Shown here: positions 19,020 to 28,566 of the stretch, one piece after another
Numbering within the stretch: position 1 is the first letter of the stretch
Layout: the number at the start of each line of letters is the position of its first letter
Source: Oscillatoriales cyanobacterium
Lineage (GTDB): Bacteria > Cyanobacteriota > Cyanobacteriia > Cyanobacteriales > Laspinemataceae
Length of the DNA stretch: 64,000 bases
Reading direction: 5' to 3'
NCBI GenBank assembly: GCA_011390955.1
Contig: JAABRM010000008.1
Location: 62,001-126,000, forward strand
Translations under genes and position numbers: made by a program
The notes under the pieces: generated by a model
The model's input: the letters and a program-made list of their open reading frames with translations, nothing else
What the model was told of the DNA's origin: nothing
Database searches by the model: none

Positions 19020-19889
19020 TTAAGACATTCCGGGACGAGGTAGCGCCAAACCATTCACCCCACCGGGATAAGTTCCGGTTTCTCCATTCGTCATATAAGC
19101 CGAATTCGGAATTACCCGATTCTGGGGATAATTTGGCGGATAATTTTGGGGATAATTTGGCGGATAATTTGGCGGATAATTTGGCGGATAATTTTGGGGA
19201 TAATTTGGCGGATAATTTTGCTGCATCATCGGATTATGATAAATCCCGATCGCCCCCTCTAACTTCGCCCCGCCCAGATTTGCCCCCGTAAGATTTGCCC
19301 CCGTAAGATTCGCCCCACGCAAGTCCGCATGACAAAGATTCGCATTTCTCAAATCAGCATTACTCAGATTAGTATCTTTTAAATCTGCATCTACTAAACG
19401 CGCCCCACTCAAATCAGCATTAGATAAATTCACTTCTAACATTTGCGCTTGACCCAAATTAGCGCCACTCAAGTGAATTCCACTCAAATTCGCATGATTT
19501 AACTGCGCCCCAATCAGATTTGCCCCTTGAAATTCCGCTCCACTTAAGTGGGCTTCGGTTAAATTACTATGAACGCAATTAGCAAAACTCAGATCGGCCC
19601 CACTCAAGTTTGCTCCCGCGAGATTAGCTTCAAACAAATTAATACTTTTCGCATCTAAACCACTCAGGTCAGCATTTTTCAGATTTGCTCCCATTAAATT
19701 AGCAAAACTGAGATCCGCCCCACTTAAATTCGCTTGACTCAGATTCGCCCGATTCAGATTGGCAAACAGTAACTTGGCCCCACTCAGGTCCGCTTGACTC
19801 AGATTAAATCGAGGTAAGTTGGCATCATTCAAAATGCCCCCTTGACATTGTTTCGTTTCTAGTAAGCGTTTGATGTTATTTGCATTCAT
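19020..19889 (-). CDS. Pentapeptide-repeat protein with PPNYPQNY tail
   Basis: 289 residues. The N-terminus NIKRLLETKQCQGGILNDAN is shared with the paralogue at 17541-18386. About 200 residues of near-perfect A(D/N)LSX repeats form a long beta-helix. A proline/asparagine/tyrosine-rich tail follows, with repeated NYPPNY and NYPQNY units at about residues 222-256, then a short GETGTYPGGVNGLALPRPGMS-like end. The tail is encoded by tandem DNA repeats at 19110-19225, so its length may vary between strains. The repeat tail could mediate self-assembly or surface contacts. Function unknown. Confidence 0.9.
   Translation of the reverse strand: MNANNIKRLLETKQCQGGILNDANLPRFNLSQADLSGAKLLFANLNRANLSQANLSGADLSFANLMGANLKNADLSGLDAKSINLFEANLAGANLSGADLSFANCVHSNLTEAHLSGAEFQGANLIGAQLNHANLSGIHLSGANLGQAQMLEVNLSNADLSGARLVDADLKDTNLSNADLRNANLCHADLRGANLTGANLTGANLGGAKLEGAIGIYHNPMMQQNYPPNYPQNYPPNYPPNYPPNYPQNYPPNYPQNRVIPNSAYMTNGETGTYPGGVNGLALPRPGMS
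19110..19225. repeat. In-frame tandem repeat coding the PPNY/PQNY tail
   Basis: Twelve-base units GGATAATTTGGC and GGATAATTTTGG alternate inside the pentapeptide-repeat gene. Reading leftward they encode NYPP and NYPQ. The repeat number is likely to change by slippage without shifting the frame. Confidence 0.92.
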
Positions 19890-20027
19890 ATTGTTTTTTC
19901 GATCGGTGAGATTTTAGACTATGCGGCAGGGACATTATGGTGTAGGTATGGTGTAGGGTAGGCCGAAGCCCACTCTAGATCGGCGACATCAGGCGACATC
20001 AACTGGATCGGCATAAGCGATCGCCAC

Positions 20028-23000
20028 TTAAGCCATAAGTTGGCGGTGATGATGATTATATTTTGTCAGGAGTTTAGTTGCTTGGAGCGCAGGAATCGGA
20101 CGACTAAACAAAAAACCTTGCATATCTTCACAGTGCATCCGTCGCAACACTTCCAGTTGTTCCACGGTTTCTACCCCTTCAGCGATCACCCGCAGATTTA
20201 AGGCGCGACCGAGAGCAATCACCGCTTGAGCGATCGCCCGATCTTGCTCATCTATGCCAATATCCTGGACAAAAGACTTATCCACTTTCAAGGAATGGAA
20301 AGGAAATTTTTGCAGATAACTCAGGGAAGAATAACCCGTGCCAAAATCATCCATCGACAGGTGAACCCCCAGAGACTCCAATTCACCGAGCACCTTGCCA
20401 GTCCATTCCACATTTTGCATGGCGATCGTTTCCGTAATTTCCAACTCCAGCAAATTCGCAGGCAGACCCGTTGCGCTTAAAATTTCTGCCACCCGCTCGA
20501 CTACATTCGGTTCTTGAAACTGACGGGCCGAAAGATTAACTCCCATCCGCAGGGGTGAAAAGCCCGCTTGCAACCAAGATTGATTTTGCTGGCAAGCACT
20601 GCGTAAAACCCACTCCCCGATCTCCACAATCAGTCCCGTTTCTTCTGCCAAAGGAATAAAGCGACTGGGGGGCACCAGACCGAACTCTGGATGTTGCCAA
20701 CGCACCAATGCTTCCATGCCAACGATTTTCCGAGTTTTCACATTCACTTGCGGCTGATAGTGTACGTGAATTTCGCCGCGTTCTAAAGCCGCGTGCAAAC
20801 TATTTTGCAAGGTCAGCAACTCCGAAGCTTCAGAATTCATCGTCGCACTGTACAATCGGTAAGTCGATCGCTGTTCTTTCGCCTGGTATAAAGCCACGTC
20901 CGCGTTCCCCAGCAAGGTTTCCATATCTTGCCCATCTTGAGGATAGACCGCCATACCAATGCTAGTGGAAATATGTAGTTGATGTCCGTCCAAGTCAAAC
21001 ACGGGTTTTAACGCGGCAATAATTCTTTGGGCAACATGAACCGCATCATCAGGAGTATGAATTTGCGGCAGCAGCAAAGTAAACTCATCACCCCCCCAAC
21101 GGGATAGAGTGTCATGTTGACGCAGACAATGACAAACCCGTTGGGCGACTTGCTGCAAAAGTAAATCCCCGATCGCGTGACCCAGAGTATCGTTAATGGT
21201 TTTAAAGCGGTCTAAATCCAAAAACATCACTGCCAAGTGATAACCGTGATGTTGGGCTTTGGTTAACGCTTCCAGCAGACGTTGATTATACAATGCCCGG
21301 TTTGGCAGTCCCGTCAGCAGATCGTGAAACGCTTGATAGTTGACTTTTTCTTCCGCGTGCTTGCGTTCCGTGATGTCACTAATTAAGCCATCATAGGAAA
21401 CAATCTCACCGTGGCTATTTTTGCGGACAACCGGGGTATTTCTCACCCAACGGAGTTCGCCATTTTTGTGAATAATCCGGTGTTCCAAGGGTTCGGCTTT
21501 TCCTTCAGTCAGAATTTGCGCCGTTTGCTGTCTCACTGCTTCCAAATCTTCTGAGTAAACAATTTCATCCCAGCGGTGAGGATCCGCTTGATATTCTGCT
21601 GGGGTATAACCTGTAACCGCAATGCAACCGTGACCATGATCCGTGGCGATCGCCTTGCCATTTTTCACTTTCACCGTATAAATATAGTCGGTCACAGAGC
21701 CCAGGAGTTGTTTATACCGGGCTTCACTTTCTCGGAGTGCTTGTTCAGCCTGTTTGCGTTCCGTAATATCGATACCAGTGGTCATAATTGCCGGTTCCCC
21801 TTCATAAATCACCGGAGTAAAAGTAGAAGCCATCTGAATTTTATGGCCATCAATTCTAACCAGTTGATGTTCAACCGGGTCTTGGGTGCCGTTATTTTGG
21901 CTGGCTTGTTTAAATTGAGCTTGAATCAGTGGTTTATAATCTTCTAACCAAAATTTTTTAAACGGTTTACCCAGAACCAGCTTATAATTCCTAGTCCCTA
22001 AAAGTTTTAAGGCGGTGGGATTGACAAAGACTAATTTGCCTTTTTTGTGAACAAAAATTGCCGCTGGGGATAGTTCAATCAGATGACGATAACGCTCTTC
22101 ACTACCTTTGATAGTTTTTTCCATCTGCTTGCGATCGCTCAGATCGAAAGCCGTTCCCAATAAGCCAAAACTCCGGTCGAACTTAATTAAGTTCACCGTA
22201 AAATCAACCCAGCGTTCCTCGCCGGTTTTGGTCAACATTTTAACTTCACCTTTCCAGGTGACAGGCTGCTGACTATTTTTTTTATGCTGCAAACTTTTTT
22301 TAATTTCTTGATGAAATTCGGGATGAATCACCTGCCAGCAATTCATGGTGAGCAAGGTACTTTTCCCATAGCCGGTTAAGGTTTCCATTGCTGAATTCAC
22401 ATAGACAAACTGTTTATGTTGATAAATAAAAGTCGCAATAGGAACCGTTTCCGCGAGTTGGTAAAACTTTTTCTCCTTGCGTTGTGCGGCTTGCAACTGG
22501 TGATGTTCCGTAATATCTGTCACCCACAAAATTACGCCCTGAGTCTGATTTCTTTTCCGCAAAAAAGACCAAGACAGCAGGGCGATTATCTTCTCTCCTT
22601 GTTTACCTTTTAAGGTCTTTTTAATTTTGCTGCCAGATAGTTCTTTTCCTGGCTTTCCGTTAAATAAAAAATCACTATTACCCAAAATAAGCTTAATATT
22701 TTGATCTAACAATTCTTCCGGATTATAGCCTAATTTGTCCAGTATATTATTGCCAATAAACTGAATTATCCCTGCTGAATTTATGAGAATTTGACTATCG
22801 CTAATTATTGGATAAAGTTCGGCTAAATTTTTTAGCGGGTATTTTCCCACCTGACGCAAATAATTTTTGGCTTGAATATCGCGGGGGTTTCCGCTCATTT
22901 GTTTGGCCGAAAATTTTTGCTGGATGGCAATAGCAATTGTCCCCAGAATTAAGCCGAAAGCAATTAGGAATACTTGAAATTGATGAAAAATTAATTTTTC

Positions 23001-23303
23001 TAATCTACCGGCTGATGTAACTAAATTTTGGAGCAATTTGTAATTTTGATTCGGGTCGGATTCGGCAGCGCGGAAAGTTGGCAATTTTTCTGCTGGCTGC
23101 CCATTGAGTAAGGATAATTCAAAATTCACCGGGTTGGTTCTGGTCAAAAAAAAGTCTGGAATTGAAATCCGAGTGAGGGAAAATAACTTTGAGGAAAATA
23201 TTTGAAAATTTCGCTCAAAATTAATTAGATGCAATGGTTGGCAAAATCCGAAAAGAATTAGCAAAATACTAAGTCGGAATAACCTTTGAGCTTTTTGTTT
23301 CAT
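20028..23303 (-). CDS. Membrane-anchored multi-PAS GGDEF-EAL protein
   Basis: 1091 residues from ATG 23303; a TTG at 23327 would add eight. An N-terminal hydrophobic segment (LFRLSILLILFGFC) and a second helix (FLIAFGLILGTIAIAI, ~115-130) suggest a periplasmic sensing loop. Four or more PAS/PAC units follow, then GGDEF with an intact RWGGDEFTLL and EAL with intact EALVRW, ETIAMQN, DDFGTGYSSL, LKVDKSFV and IAEGVET. Both c-di-GMP synthesis and hydrolysis are therefore possible; PAS-GGDEF-EAL proteins with all EAL residues often act as phosphodiesterases. The related gene at 23848-26646 is in the same direction, 545 bp upstream. Confidence 0.93.
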   Translation of the reverse strand: MKQKAQRLFRLSILLILFGFCQPLHLINFERNFQIFSSKLFSLTRISIPDFFLTRTNPVNFELSLLNGQPAEKLPTFRAAESDPNQNYKLLQNLVTSAGRLEKLIFHQFQVFLIAFGLILGTIAIAIQQKFSAKQMSGNPRDIQAKNYLRQVGKYPLKNLAELYPIISDSQILINSAGIIQFIGNNILDKLGYNPEELLDQNIKLILGNSDFLFNGKPGKELSGSKIKKTLKGKQGEKIIALLSWSFLRKRNQTQGVILWVTDITEHHQLQAAQRKEKKFYQLAETVPIATFIYQHKQFVYVNSAMETLTGYGKSTLLTMNCWQVIHPEFHQEIKKSLQHKKNSQQPVTWKGEVKMLTKTGEERWVDFTVNLIKFDRSFGLLGTAFDLSDRKQMEKTIKGSEERYRHLIELSPAAIFVHKKGKLVFVNPTALKLLGTRNYKLVLGKPFKKFWLEDYKPLIQAQFKQASQNNGTQDPVEHQLVRIDGHKIQMASTFTPVIYEGEPAIMTTGIDITERKQAEQALRESEARYKQLLGSVTDYIYTVKVKNGKAIATDHGHGCIAVTGYTPAEYQADPHRWDEIVYSEDLEAVRQQTAQILTEGKAEPLEHRIIHKNGELRWVRNTPVVRKNSHGEIVSYDGLISDITERKHAEEKVNYQAFHDLLTGLPNRALYNQRLLEALTKAQHHGYHLAVMFLDLDRFKTINDTLGHAIGDLLLQQVAQRVCHCLRQHDTLSRWGGDEFTLLLPQIHTPDDAVHVAQRIIAALKPVFDLDGHQLHISTSIGMAVYPQDGQDMETLLGNADVALYQAKEQRSTYRLYSATMNSEASELLTLQNSLHAALERGEIHVHYQPQVNVKTRKIVGMEALVRWQHPEFGLVPPSRFIPLAEETGLIVEIGEWVLRSACQQNQSWLQAGFSPLRMGVNLSARQFQEPNVVERVAEILSATGLPANLLELEITETIAMQNVEWTGKVLGELESLGVHLSMDDFGTGYSSLSYLQKFPFHSLKVDKSFVQDIGIDEQDRAIAQAVIALGRALNLRVIAEGVETVEQLEVLRRMHCEDMQGFLFSRPIPALQATKLLTKYNHHHRQLMA

Positions 23304-23847
23304 CGTTAAAAACCATTGGAAAATCAAGAGATTCCCGATAGAACAAATTGATTGGCTATGATATAGCCAATCTTCAGCAGCGCTGAAATAGATTAAATCT
23401 CTAGGAATCTAAACCGATTTTTAAAGGCACCCTAACAGAAAAAACATGACCATCACCGCAATAACTTGCGGTGATTAAATTCACTGAAGCCCTGGATCCG
23501 CCGCGATCGCATGATGAAAAAGTAAGCCCATCAGCCGGCAAAAGCGATCGGTCAAAAGCGATCGGTCAACAGCGATCGGTCAACAGCTATCTATCAATGG
23601 TTGATAGGTTTTAAGCTGAAAGCTGAAAGCTTACTGCTGATACATTTTGGGCTTACATGAAAAATTCATCGCTCATATCATTATACTTTTAAAATCGTAT
23701 AGTAACTAATCCCAATTTCACCTCCGTAAAATCCCTGAAAATTTCCGTAGAATTACAGAGCGATCGCGATCGGTATTTTCCCAGCCAATCCATCACAAGT
23801 TACGGACAAGAAACCCCTAATGGGTTAATCAGAACCCAATTAACAAT
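23304..23847. other. Intergenic region with four 14-bp repeats
   Basis: The 544-bp gap between two GGDEF-EAL genes contains four units of 14 bp at 23541-23596 (AAAGCGATCGGTCA twice, ACAGCGATCGGTCA, then a degenerate ACAGCTATCTATCA). These are followed by the hairpin CTATCAATGGTTGATAG at 23591-23607. The units include a GCGATCGG HIP1-like core. No gene is visible. Confidence 0.75.
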
Positions 23848-26646
23848 TCAAGAAACATGAAATTGACCGGGCAAGGTGAACAACCGAGTAGCATCAGAAG
23901 CAAACAGGGGTGGACTCAAAAATTCTCCTTGAATTTCCTGACAATCAAGGGTAGCTAAAACTGCTTGTTGGGCTGAAGTTTCGATGCCTTGAACCACCAC
24001 ATGAAAACCGAATTGACGACCCAAATCAATCATCGAGCGAAGGGTCGCCACATCTTGAGGATTTTCCCCTAAGTTCTGGACAAAGGAACGGGCTATTTTG
24101 ACTCGATCGAAAGGCAAACTTTTGAGGGCAGTTAAAGAGACAAACCCGCTGCCAAAATTATCCAAAGCCAAAGAAATGCCCATAAAATGTAACTGATGTA
24201 ATCGATGGCGAGTAAACTCTAAATCTTTCATCGCGGTACTTTCGTTAATTTCCAAGCCCAAACAGTCGGGAGTGATGCCAGTGCTGTGGCACACCTCAGC
24301 GAGGATTTCTAATAAATTATGTTGCTGGAATTCTGCCCGGGACAAATTGACCCAAATCTTAAGTTTCGGCCAGCCAAGATTTTGCCAAATACGCATCTGG
24401 GTGCAAGCCATTTCTAGCACCCATTCTCCTAGCTTTAAAATCACGCTATCTTGTTCTAATAACCCAATAAATTTCTCTGCCGGAAGTAAGCCTAATTCCG
24501 GGTGATCCCAGCGAATGAGAGCTTCTATACCGCTAATTATCCGGGTTTTTGCGTGGATTAATGGTTGGTAAACCAGTAAAAATTCTTGTTGCTTCAGAGC
24601 AGCTTCGGCGTTATTTGCTAATAACAGTGACTCCGGAATTTCCGAGTTCATATAGGGGGTGTAAAATTCATAGCTATTGCGTCCAGTTTCTTTCACCCGA
24701 TATAAGGCGAGATCGGCATTTTGCATCAAAGTGGGGGAATCGATGCCATCCTTTGGGTACATGGCAATGCCAATGCTACAACTCACATAAAGCTGATGCT
24801 CTTCGATGAAAAAAGATTGCTGGATAGAATTGATAATCCTTTGGGCAATATGTCTGGCATCTTCTGGATTGTGGATATGATTCAGGATGACGATAAATTC
24901 GTCACCGCCCCAGCGAATAATCATGTCCTGTTCTCGCAGAGAACGTTTTAATCTTTCGGCAGCCTGTTGCAAGAGTTGATCCCCAACCCCATGACCTAAA
25001 GTATCGTTGATGATTTTAAATCGATCTAAGTCGATAAACATGAAAGCGACTTTTTCTTCTTCTTGTTGCGCTTTGACCAACATCTTGGGGAGAAATTTTT
25101 CCAAGTGCTGTCGGTTGGGTAAACCTGTTAATAGATCGTGAAAGGCTTGATGGTGAATCACTACTTCTTGTTGATGCCGTTGGATTGCCCCACCAATACT
25201 GCCCGCGATCGCCACTAAAATTGATGCTTCACTTTTTGACCAATCTCGTGCAGTTTGGCAATCATCAAATCCGACATAGCCGAAAAATTCTTCTTGGACA
25301 ATAATGGGGACTAACAAACTGGAAACCACGTCGGCATAACCAAATACGGCGCGATCGCCTGGACTCATTCGATCGGTCAATGCGGTGACAACTTCACCGG
25401 CTAACAAACATGGAAAAATATCAGAATCGACGGGAATGCTCACTCGATCCGCTGTTTTGGCACTGGAAATTCTCGCCGATGTCCATTCATATTCCATAAT
25501 TAAGGTGGGGCGATCGGCTGTGACTGGGGCATGGCGATCGCTATTTTTTCCTTCTATACAGACATATACCCGATGGACTTCTACGGCTTCCCCCAACTTT
25601 CCTAACCCTCGACGCACCGCTTCTCGGTGGTCAGGATTCAACAATAATTCATTCATCGCAGCGGCCACCGCTTCCAGCAAACAATCCCGTTTAATCAATT
25701 CGATTTCTGCTTGCTTCCGCTGAGTAATATCGACCACCGTCCCCTCATAGCCAATCACTTCTCCAGAAGCATTGCGAATTTTTCGCGCACATTCTGAAAT
25801 CCAAATAGTTTGGCCATCTTTACGGTAAATTTCTGACTCAAACCCCCAGACCGCATTTTGTGTTTCCAGTAAGCGGCTAAACTCCTTTCGCCGTTGGGGA
25901 TTAACATAAAGTTGCCGCTCAATATCCGTCAGACTGGCCATCATCTCTGCGGGGGAATCATAACCGTAGATAGTGGCTAACATCGGGTTAACCGTGAGAT
26001 AACGACCATCGGCGGTGGTTTGAAAGATGCCCTCAACTGCATTTTCAAAAATACTCCGATATTTTTCCGTGGTATCTTTTAATCGCTTTTCGGTTTGTTT
26101 TTGGTGAAGCAACACGGTCAATTGAGGCATCAAATGATGAATCACACCGAGTTGGCTCGGATTTTCTGATTTAGATTTAAGCATAAAAAATAAAATGACT
26201 GCGACGACTTGATTCTCAATCAAAATGGGCAAACCCAAGCCGGTTTTAATCCCCAGCTTTTTTGCTATTTCAACTCTAGGAAAAACTTTTTTTGACAGCT
26301 TAGATACATCAGGATACCACTCAGGTTGTTGGGAAACCCACAGTCGTCCGGGCAAGCCGATATTCGGTGGAAAAATAAATTCTAAACTATGAGTTTTGAG
26401 TTGCTCGATCGCCAAAGAATGTCGTTTAAATCCAGCTTGACTGCATTGCAAATAGGCACCACTGGCACTGGGAATCCATACTTCTCCATAATCCCAGTCC
26501 GTGACTTCACAGATTCTCTCTACTACGATACTTAAAGCGGTTTCCAGATTCTCAGCAGCCGCGATTTCTAAAATTAGCCTTGGCAATAAAGACTGATCCA
26601 TTTTTATTAGCTTATTGGCTCGGTTTTCTTGAAAAATTGCCGTCAT
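23848..26646 (-). CDS. GAF-PAS-GAF-GGDEF-EAL protein with degenerate EAL
   Basis: 932 residues from ATG 26646; a TTG at 26697 would add 17. Order: GAF (~30-180), PAS/PAC (~190-315), GAF (~320-480), GGDEF and EAL. The cyclase site RWGGDEFIVIL is intact. In EAL, EALIRW and INESTAM are kept, but DDFGTG is DNFGSG, the KID motif is KIA (VKIARSFV) and AEGVE is VQGIE. Three metal or catalytic positions are therefore changed. The protein is most likely a diguanylate cyclase with a non-hydrolytic EAL domain that may bind c-di-GMP. It has no membrane helix and is probably cytoplasmic. Confidence 0.92.
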   Translation of the reverse strand: MTAIFQENRANKLIKMDQSLLPRLILEIAAAENLETALSIVVERICEVTDWDYGEVWIPSASGAYLQCSQAGFKRHSLAIEQLKTHSLEFIFPPNIGLPGRLWVSQQPEWYPDVSKLSKKVFPRVEIAKKLGIKTGLGLPILIENQVVAVILFFMLKSKSENPSQLGVIHHLMPQLTVLLHQKQTEKRLKDTTEKYRSIFENAVEGIFQTTADGRYLTVNPMLATIYGYDSPAEMMASLTDIERQLYVNPQRRKEFSRLLETQNAVWGFESEIYRKDGQTIWISECARKIRNASGEVIGYEGTVVDITQRKQAEIELIKRDCLLEAVAAAMNELLLNPDHREAVRRGLGKLGEAVEVHRVYVCIEGKNSDRHAPVTADRPTLIMEYEWTSARISSAKTADRVSIPVDSDIFPCLLAGEVVTALTDRMSPGDRAVFGYADVVSSLLVPIIVQEEFFGYVGFDDCQTARDWSKSEASILVAIAGSIGGAIQRHQQEVVIHHQAFHDLLTGLPNRQHLEKFLPKMLVKAQQEEEKVAFMFIDLDRFKIINDTLGHGVGDQLLQQAAERLKRSLREQDMIIRWGGDEFIVILNHIHNPEDARHIAQRIINSIQQSFFIEEHQLYVSCSIGIAMYPKDGIDSPTLMQNADLALYRVKETGRNSYEFYTPYMNSEIPESLLLANNAEAALKQQEFLLVYQPLIHAKTRIISGIEALIRWDHPELGLLPAEKFIGLLEQDSVILKLGEWVLEMACTQMRIWQNLGWPKLKIWVNLSRAEFQQHNLLEILAEVCHSTGITPDCLGLEINESTAMKDLEFTRHRLHQLHFMGISLALDNFGSGFVSLTALKSLPFDRVKIARSFVQNLGENPQDVATLRSMIDLGRQFGFHVVVQGIETSAQQAVLATLDCQEIQGEFLSPPLFASDATRLFTLPGQFHVS

Positions 26647-26939
26647 ATTCTTGGTATCCAGATTAGAGGTCAAAATTAGAATTGCCGCGAACAGCAATTT
26701 TTAGTGCGAACATCTAGGTAAATTAGATCGTTGCTGTTGGGCGATCGCCTTGTGCAACAGCTATTCATTGGCGTTCGGTGTTAATTGCGTAATTATAGAT
26801 TTGCACCGCTGAAGAAAGCTAGTCAAATAAAATAACTTAGGATTTGTGAGATTTGTTTTGGTGTCCAGTCATTCACTTCTCGTCAAACCTGTAATCTTAT
26901 CCCCAGTGAAGCGGTTCAGATATTGCTCTAGATGCAGAT

Positions 26940-27098
26940 ATGGATTGTTTTAACCTTGACTCATTAGCCATCAAATTAGCTATCAAATTGGCCATCAAAT
27001 TTGCTAGAGAATTAGCCATGAAATTAGCCCTGAAATTTGCCATCAAATCAGCTATGATTTTGGCTATAAAGTTAGCCATAAATTGGCCATTAAATTAG
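26940..27098 (+). CDS. Possible 52-aa cationic amphipathic peptide, (LAIK)n
   Basis: A short frame opens at ATG 26940 (MDCFNLDS) and stops with TAG at 27096. Ten tetrads follow: LAIK three times, then FARE, LAMK, LALK, FAIK, SAMI, LAIK, LAIN. The pattern would give a Lys-rich amphipathic helix. No clear ribosome-binding site precedes it. The DNA is a 12-bp tandem repeat, so the frame may be a by-product. A minus-strand frame over the same DNA would read LMANLIAN-type repeats. Confidence 0.25.
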   Translation: MDCFNLDSLAIKLAIKLAIKFARELAMKLALKFAIKSAMILAIKLAINWPLN

Positions 27099-27118
27099 TC
27101 ATAAAATTGGCCATTAAA
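26964..27118. repeat. Tandem 12-bp repeat, consensus TTAGCCATCAAA
   Basis: About thirteen units of 12 bases (TTAGCCATCAAA, TTAGCTATCAAA, TTGGCCATCAAA, TTAGCCATGAAA and so on) lie in a 1.1-kb region without a recognised gene. Substitutions mostly keep a Leu/Phe-Ala-Ile/Met-Lys reading on the plus strand. Confidence 0.9.
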
Positions 27119-27776
27119 TCGATCTAGAGAAGGTTTTCGCCCCGGAAATTGACTGATTGAAAACCCTTTTCTTTTCGTTGCTTGGCTAAAGTCTGATTTC
27201 CCGACTAAGGCGATCGACAAGCAAGCACCTGAATACTCGGTTGACTTACGGGCATCACGCAAAAGTTATGCTTTGGTGACAAGGGGGTCAATTCGGTTTT
27301 GTCACCATGATATCCGTTACCGCTAATTCCGGGGCGAAAACTGAAGGCAATGGCCTTCCTAGTAAGTTTCCCAGAGAATCTTAACGAGGGCGGTAAATTT
27401 AGATTCAGTATGAGTAAGACCATCAAGGGGATGGTTCCCACCCATTATATATTTAATCTCTTCTTAACTTGAGTAAAAATAGGCAAAATTTCCGCATCAA
27501 ATTACACAAATTTGAGCAAAAATTGAAAAGAAATATCAAGACGGATCGCTGAAATTAGAGTTTCGGCTTCAGCCGATCCCGTTTTGACCGATCGCCGTTG
27601 GGGGAGTTGCTTCCCGCTTTCCTGGAGATTAAATCACCCAATTAAATTGACCGGGACTGACCCATGACTTTTATCTTTCGTCAGGGCAATAATCTTGCCC
27701 CTACATGGATCTGGCGATCGCATCCATTCGGGGCAGTCGCGATCGACATGATTAAATTCCCCGACTCATCCAGCCC
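27119..27776. other. Sparse region with separated inverted repeats
   Basis: GTTTTCGCCCCGGAA (27133-27147) and its exact complement TTCCGGGGCGAAAAC (27327-27341) bracket 209 bp. Inside is a hairpin GGTGACAA ... TTGTCACC (27275-27306). No transposase or convincing ORF is present. The pair resembles terminal inverted repeats of a small non-autonomous element, but no target duplication is clear. Confidence 0.5.
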
Positions 27777-28217
27777 TCAAGTTTTATAGTTATAGTCTAA
27801 GGCATCCAGATACCAAGTTTTCTGGTCTTTAATGAAAGACATATTTAAGGGAATTTTTTGACCCGTTTTCGTAATCACTGTCACCTCTAAAGAATGACAG
27901 TTTTCTTCTACGGTGGGGATTGACATCAAAGTGCGAGTATATTGATGTAGTTTATGCTTTTTGATAAACTTAGTAAAAGCTTGTTTAGAGGTTTTGGCTT
28001 TAAAATTATCCGTCGTCCCCTGATAAGCCTCGGTGACATTGCCCTCGACAATCAAAGTCAAAAACGTGCGAATCGCCTGGGGTAATCCTTTGGTTTTTCG
28101 CAAAATACTGAGGGCAACGATGACCCATACTAATAACAACAGACCGACAATGCCAGCCAGACCAATTCCTAGATAAGATAAATAAGGGGGAAAGTTTGCC
28201 ATAAGAGTTGAAGACAT
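27777..28217 (-). CDS. Small single-pass membrane protein of unknown function
   Basis: 146 residues. A long hydrophobic helix (LGIGLAGIVGLLLLVWVIVA) at about 15-35 anchors a soluble C-terminal domain of ~105 residues. That domain (FLTLIVEGNVTEAYQGTT, NFKAKTSKQAFTKFIKKH, TWYLDALDYNY) has the look of NTF2-like/DUF4864-type small alpha+beta folds, which often end in a W-x-L-D strand; this is only a resemblance. The start ATG 28217 precedes the helix, although the Met four residues on is also possible. The gene stands alone on its strand, convergent with nothing. Confidence 0.6.
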   Translation of the reverse strand: MSSTLMANFPPYLSYLGIGLAGIVGLLLLVWVIVALSILRKTKGLPQAIRTFLTLIVEGNVTEAYQGTTDNFKAKTSKQAFTKFIKKHKLHQYTRTLMSIPTVEENCHSLEVTVITKTGQKIPLNMSFIKDQKTWYLDALDYNYKT

Positions 28218-28279
28218 TAAACGTAATTGCGGATCCGATTTCAGAGTACAGAAGTTTCAGTGGCAGGAACGGCGAACCG

Positions 28280-28500
28280 TCAACCATTAACCATGATTAA
28301 CCATTATTAACCATGATTAACCATTAAACCAGAACAATAGACAATTCTGGCTTTCATACCGGAGAATATCCCCCCAACCCCCCTTCCCAAGGGGGGCTTT
28401 TTAGAATGAAGTCTAATCAACCATCAACAATCAACAATCAACCATGAACCACCAACCATCAACAATCAACCACCAACCACCAACCATAAACCATCAATAA
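28280..28500. repeat. AACCATTA and CAACAATC heptamer arrays with a C/G hairpin
   Basis: 28285-28330 holds ATTAACC/ATGATTAACC repeats. 28368-28402 holds CCCCCCAACCCCCCTTCCCA followed by AGGGGGGCTTTTT, a terminator-like hairpin of a common cyanobacterial repeat family. 28418-28500 holds heptamers of the CAACAAT/CAACCAT type reading into the leader of the SirB1-like gene at 28567. Confidence 0.85.
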
Positions 28501-28566
28501 ATCTATCCCTGACGTAAAATAGAACCGTACCATTGAATCACCCACGAGTCAGTCTTCAATATCAAC

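Noticed and set aside
26897-27079. 60-residue minus-strand ORF with LMANLIAN repeats
   Set aside because: It lies over the same 12-bp repeat as the plus-strand LAIK frame; the unit-to-unit changes fit the plus-strand pattern better, though neither is proven.
27205-27441. 78-residue ORF as a transposase remnant
   Set aside because: No transposase motif could be recognised on either strand; only the separated inverted repeats support an element.
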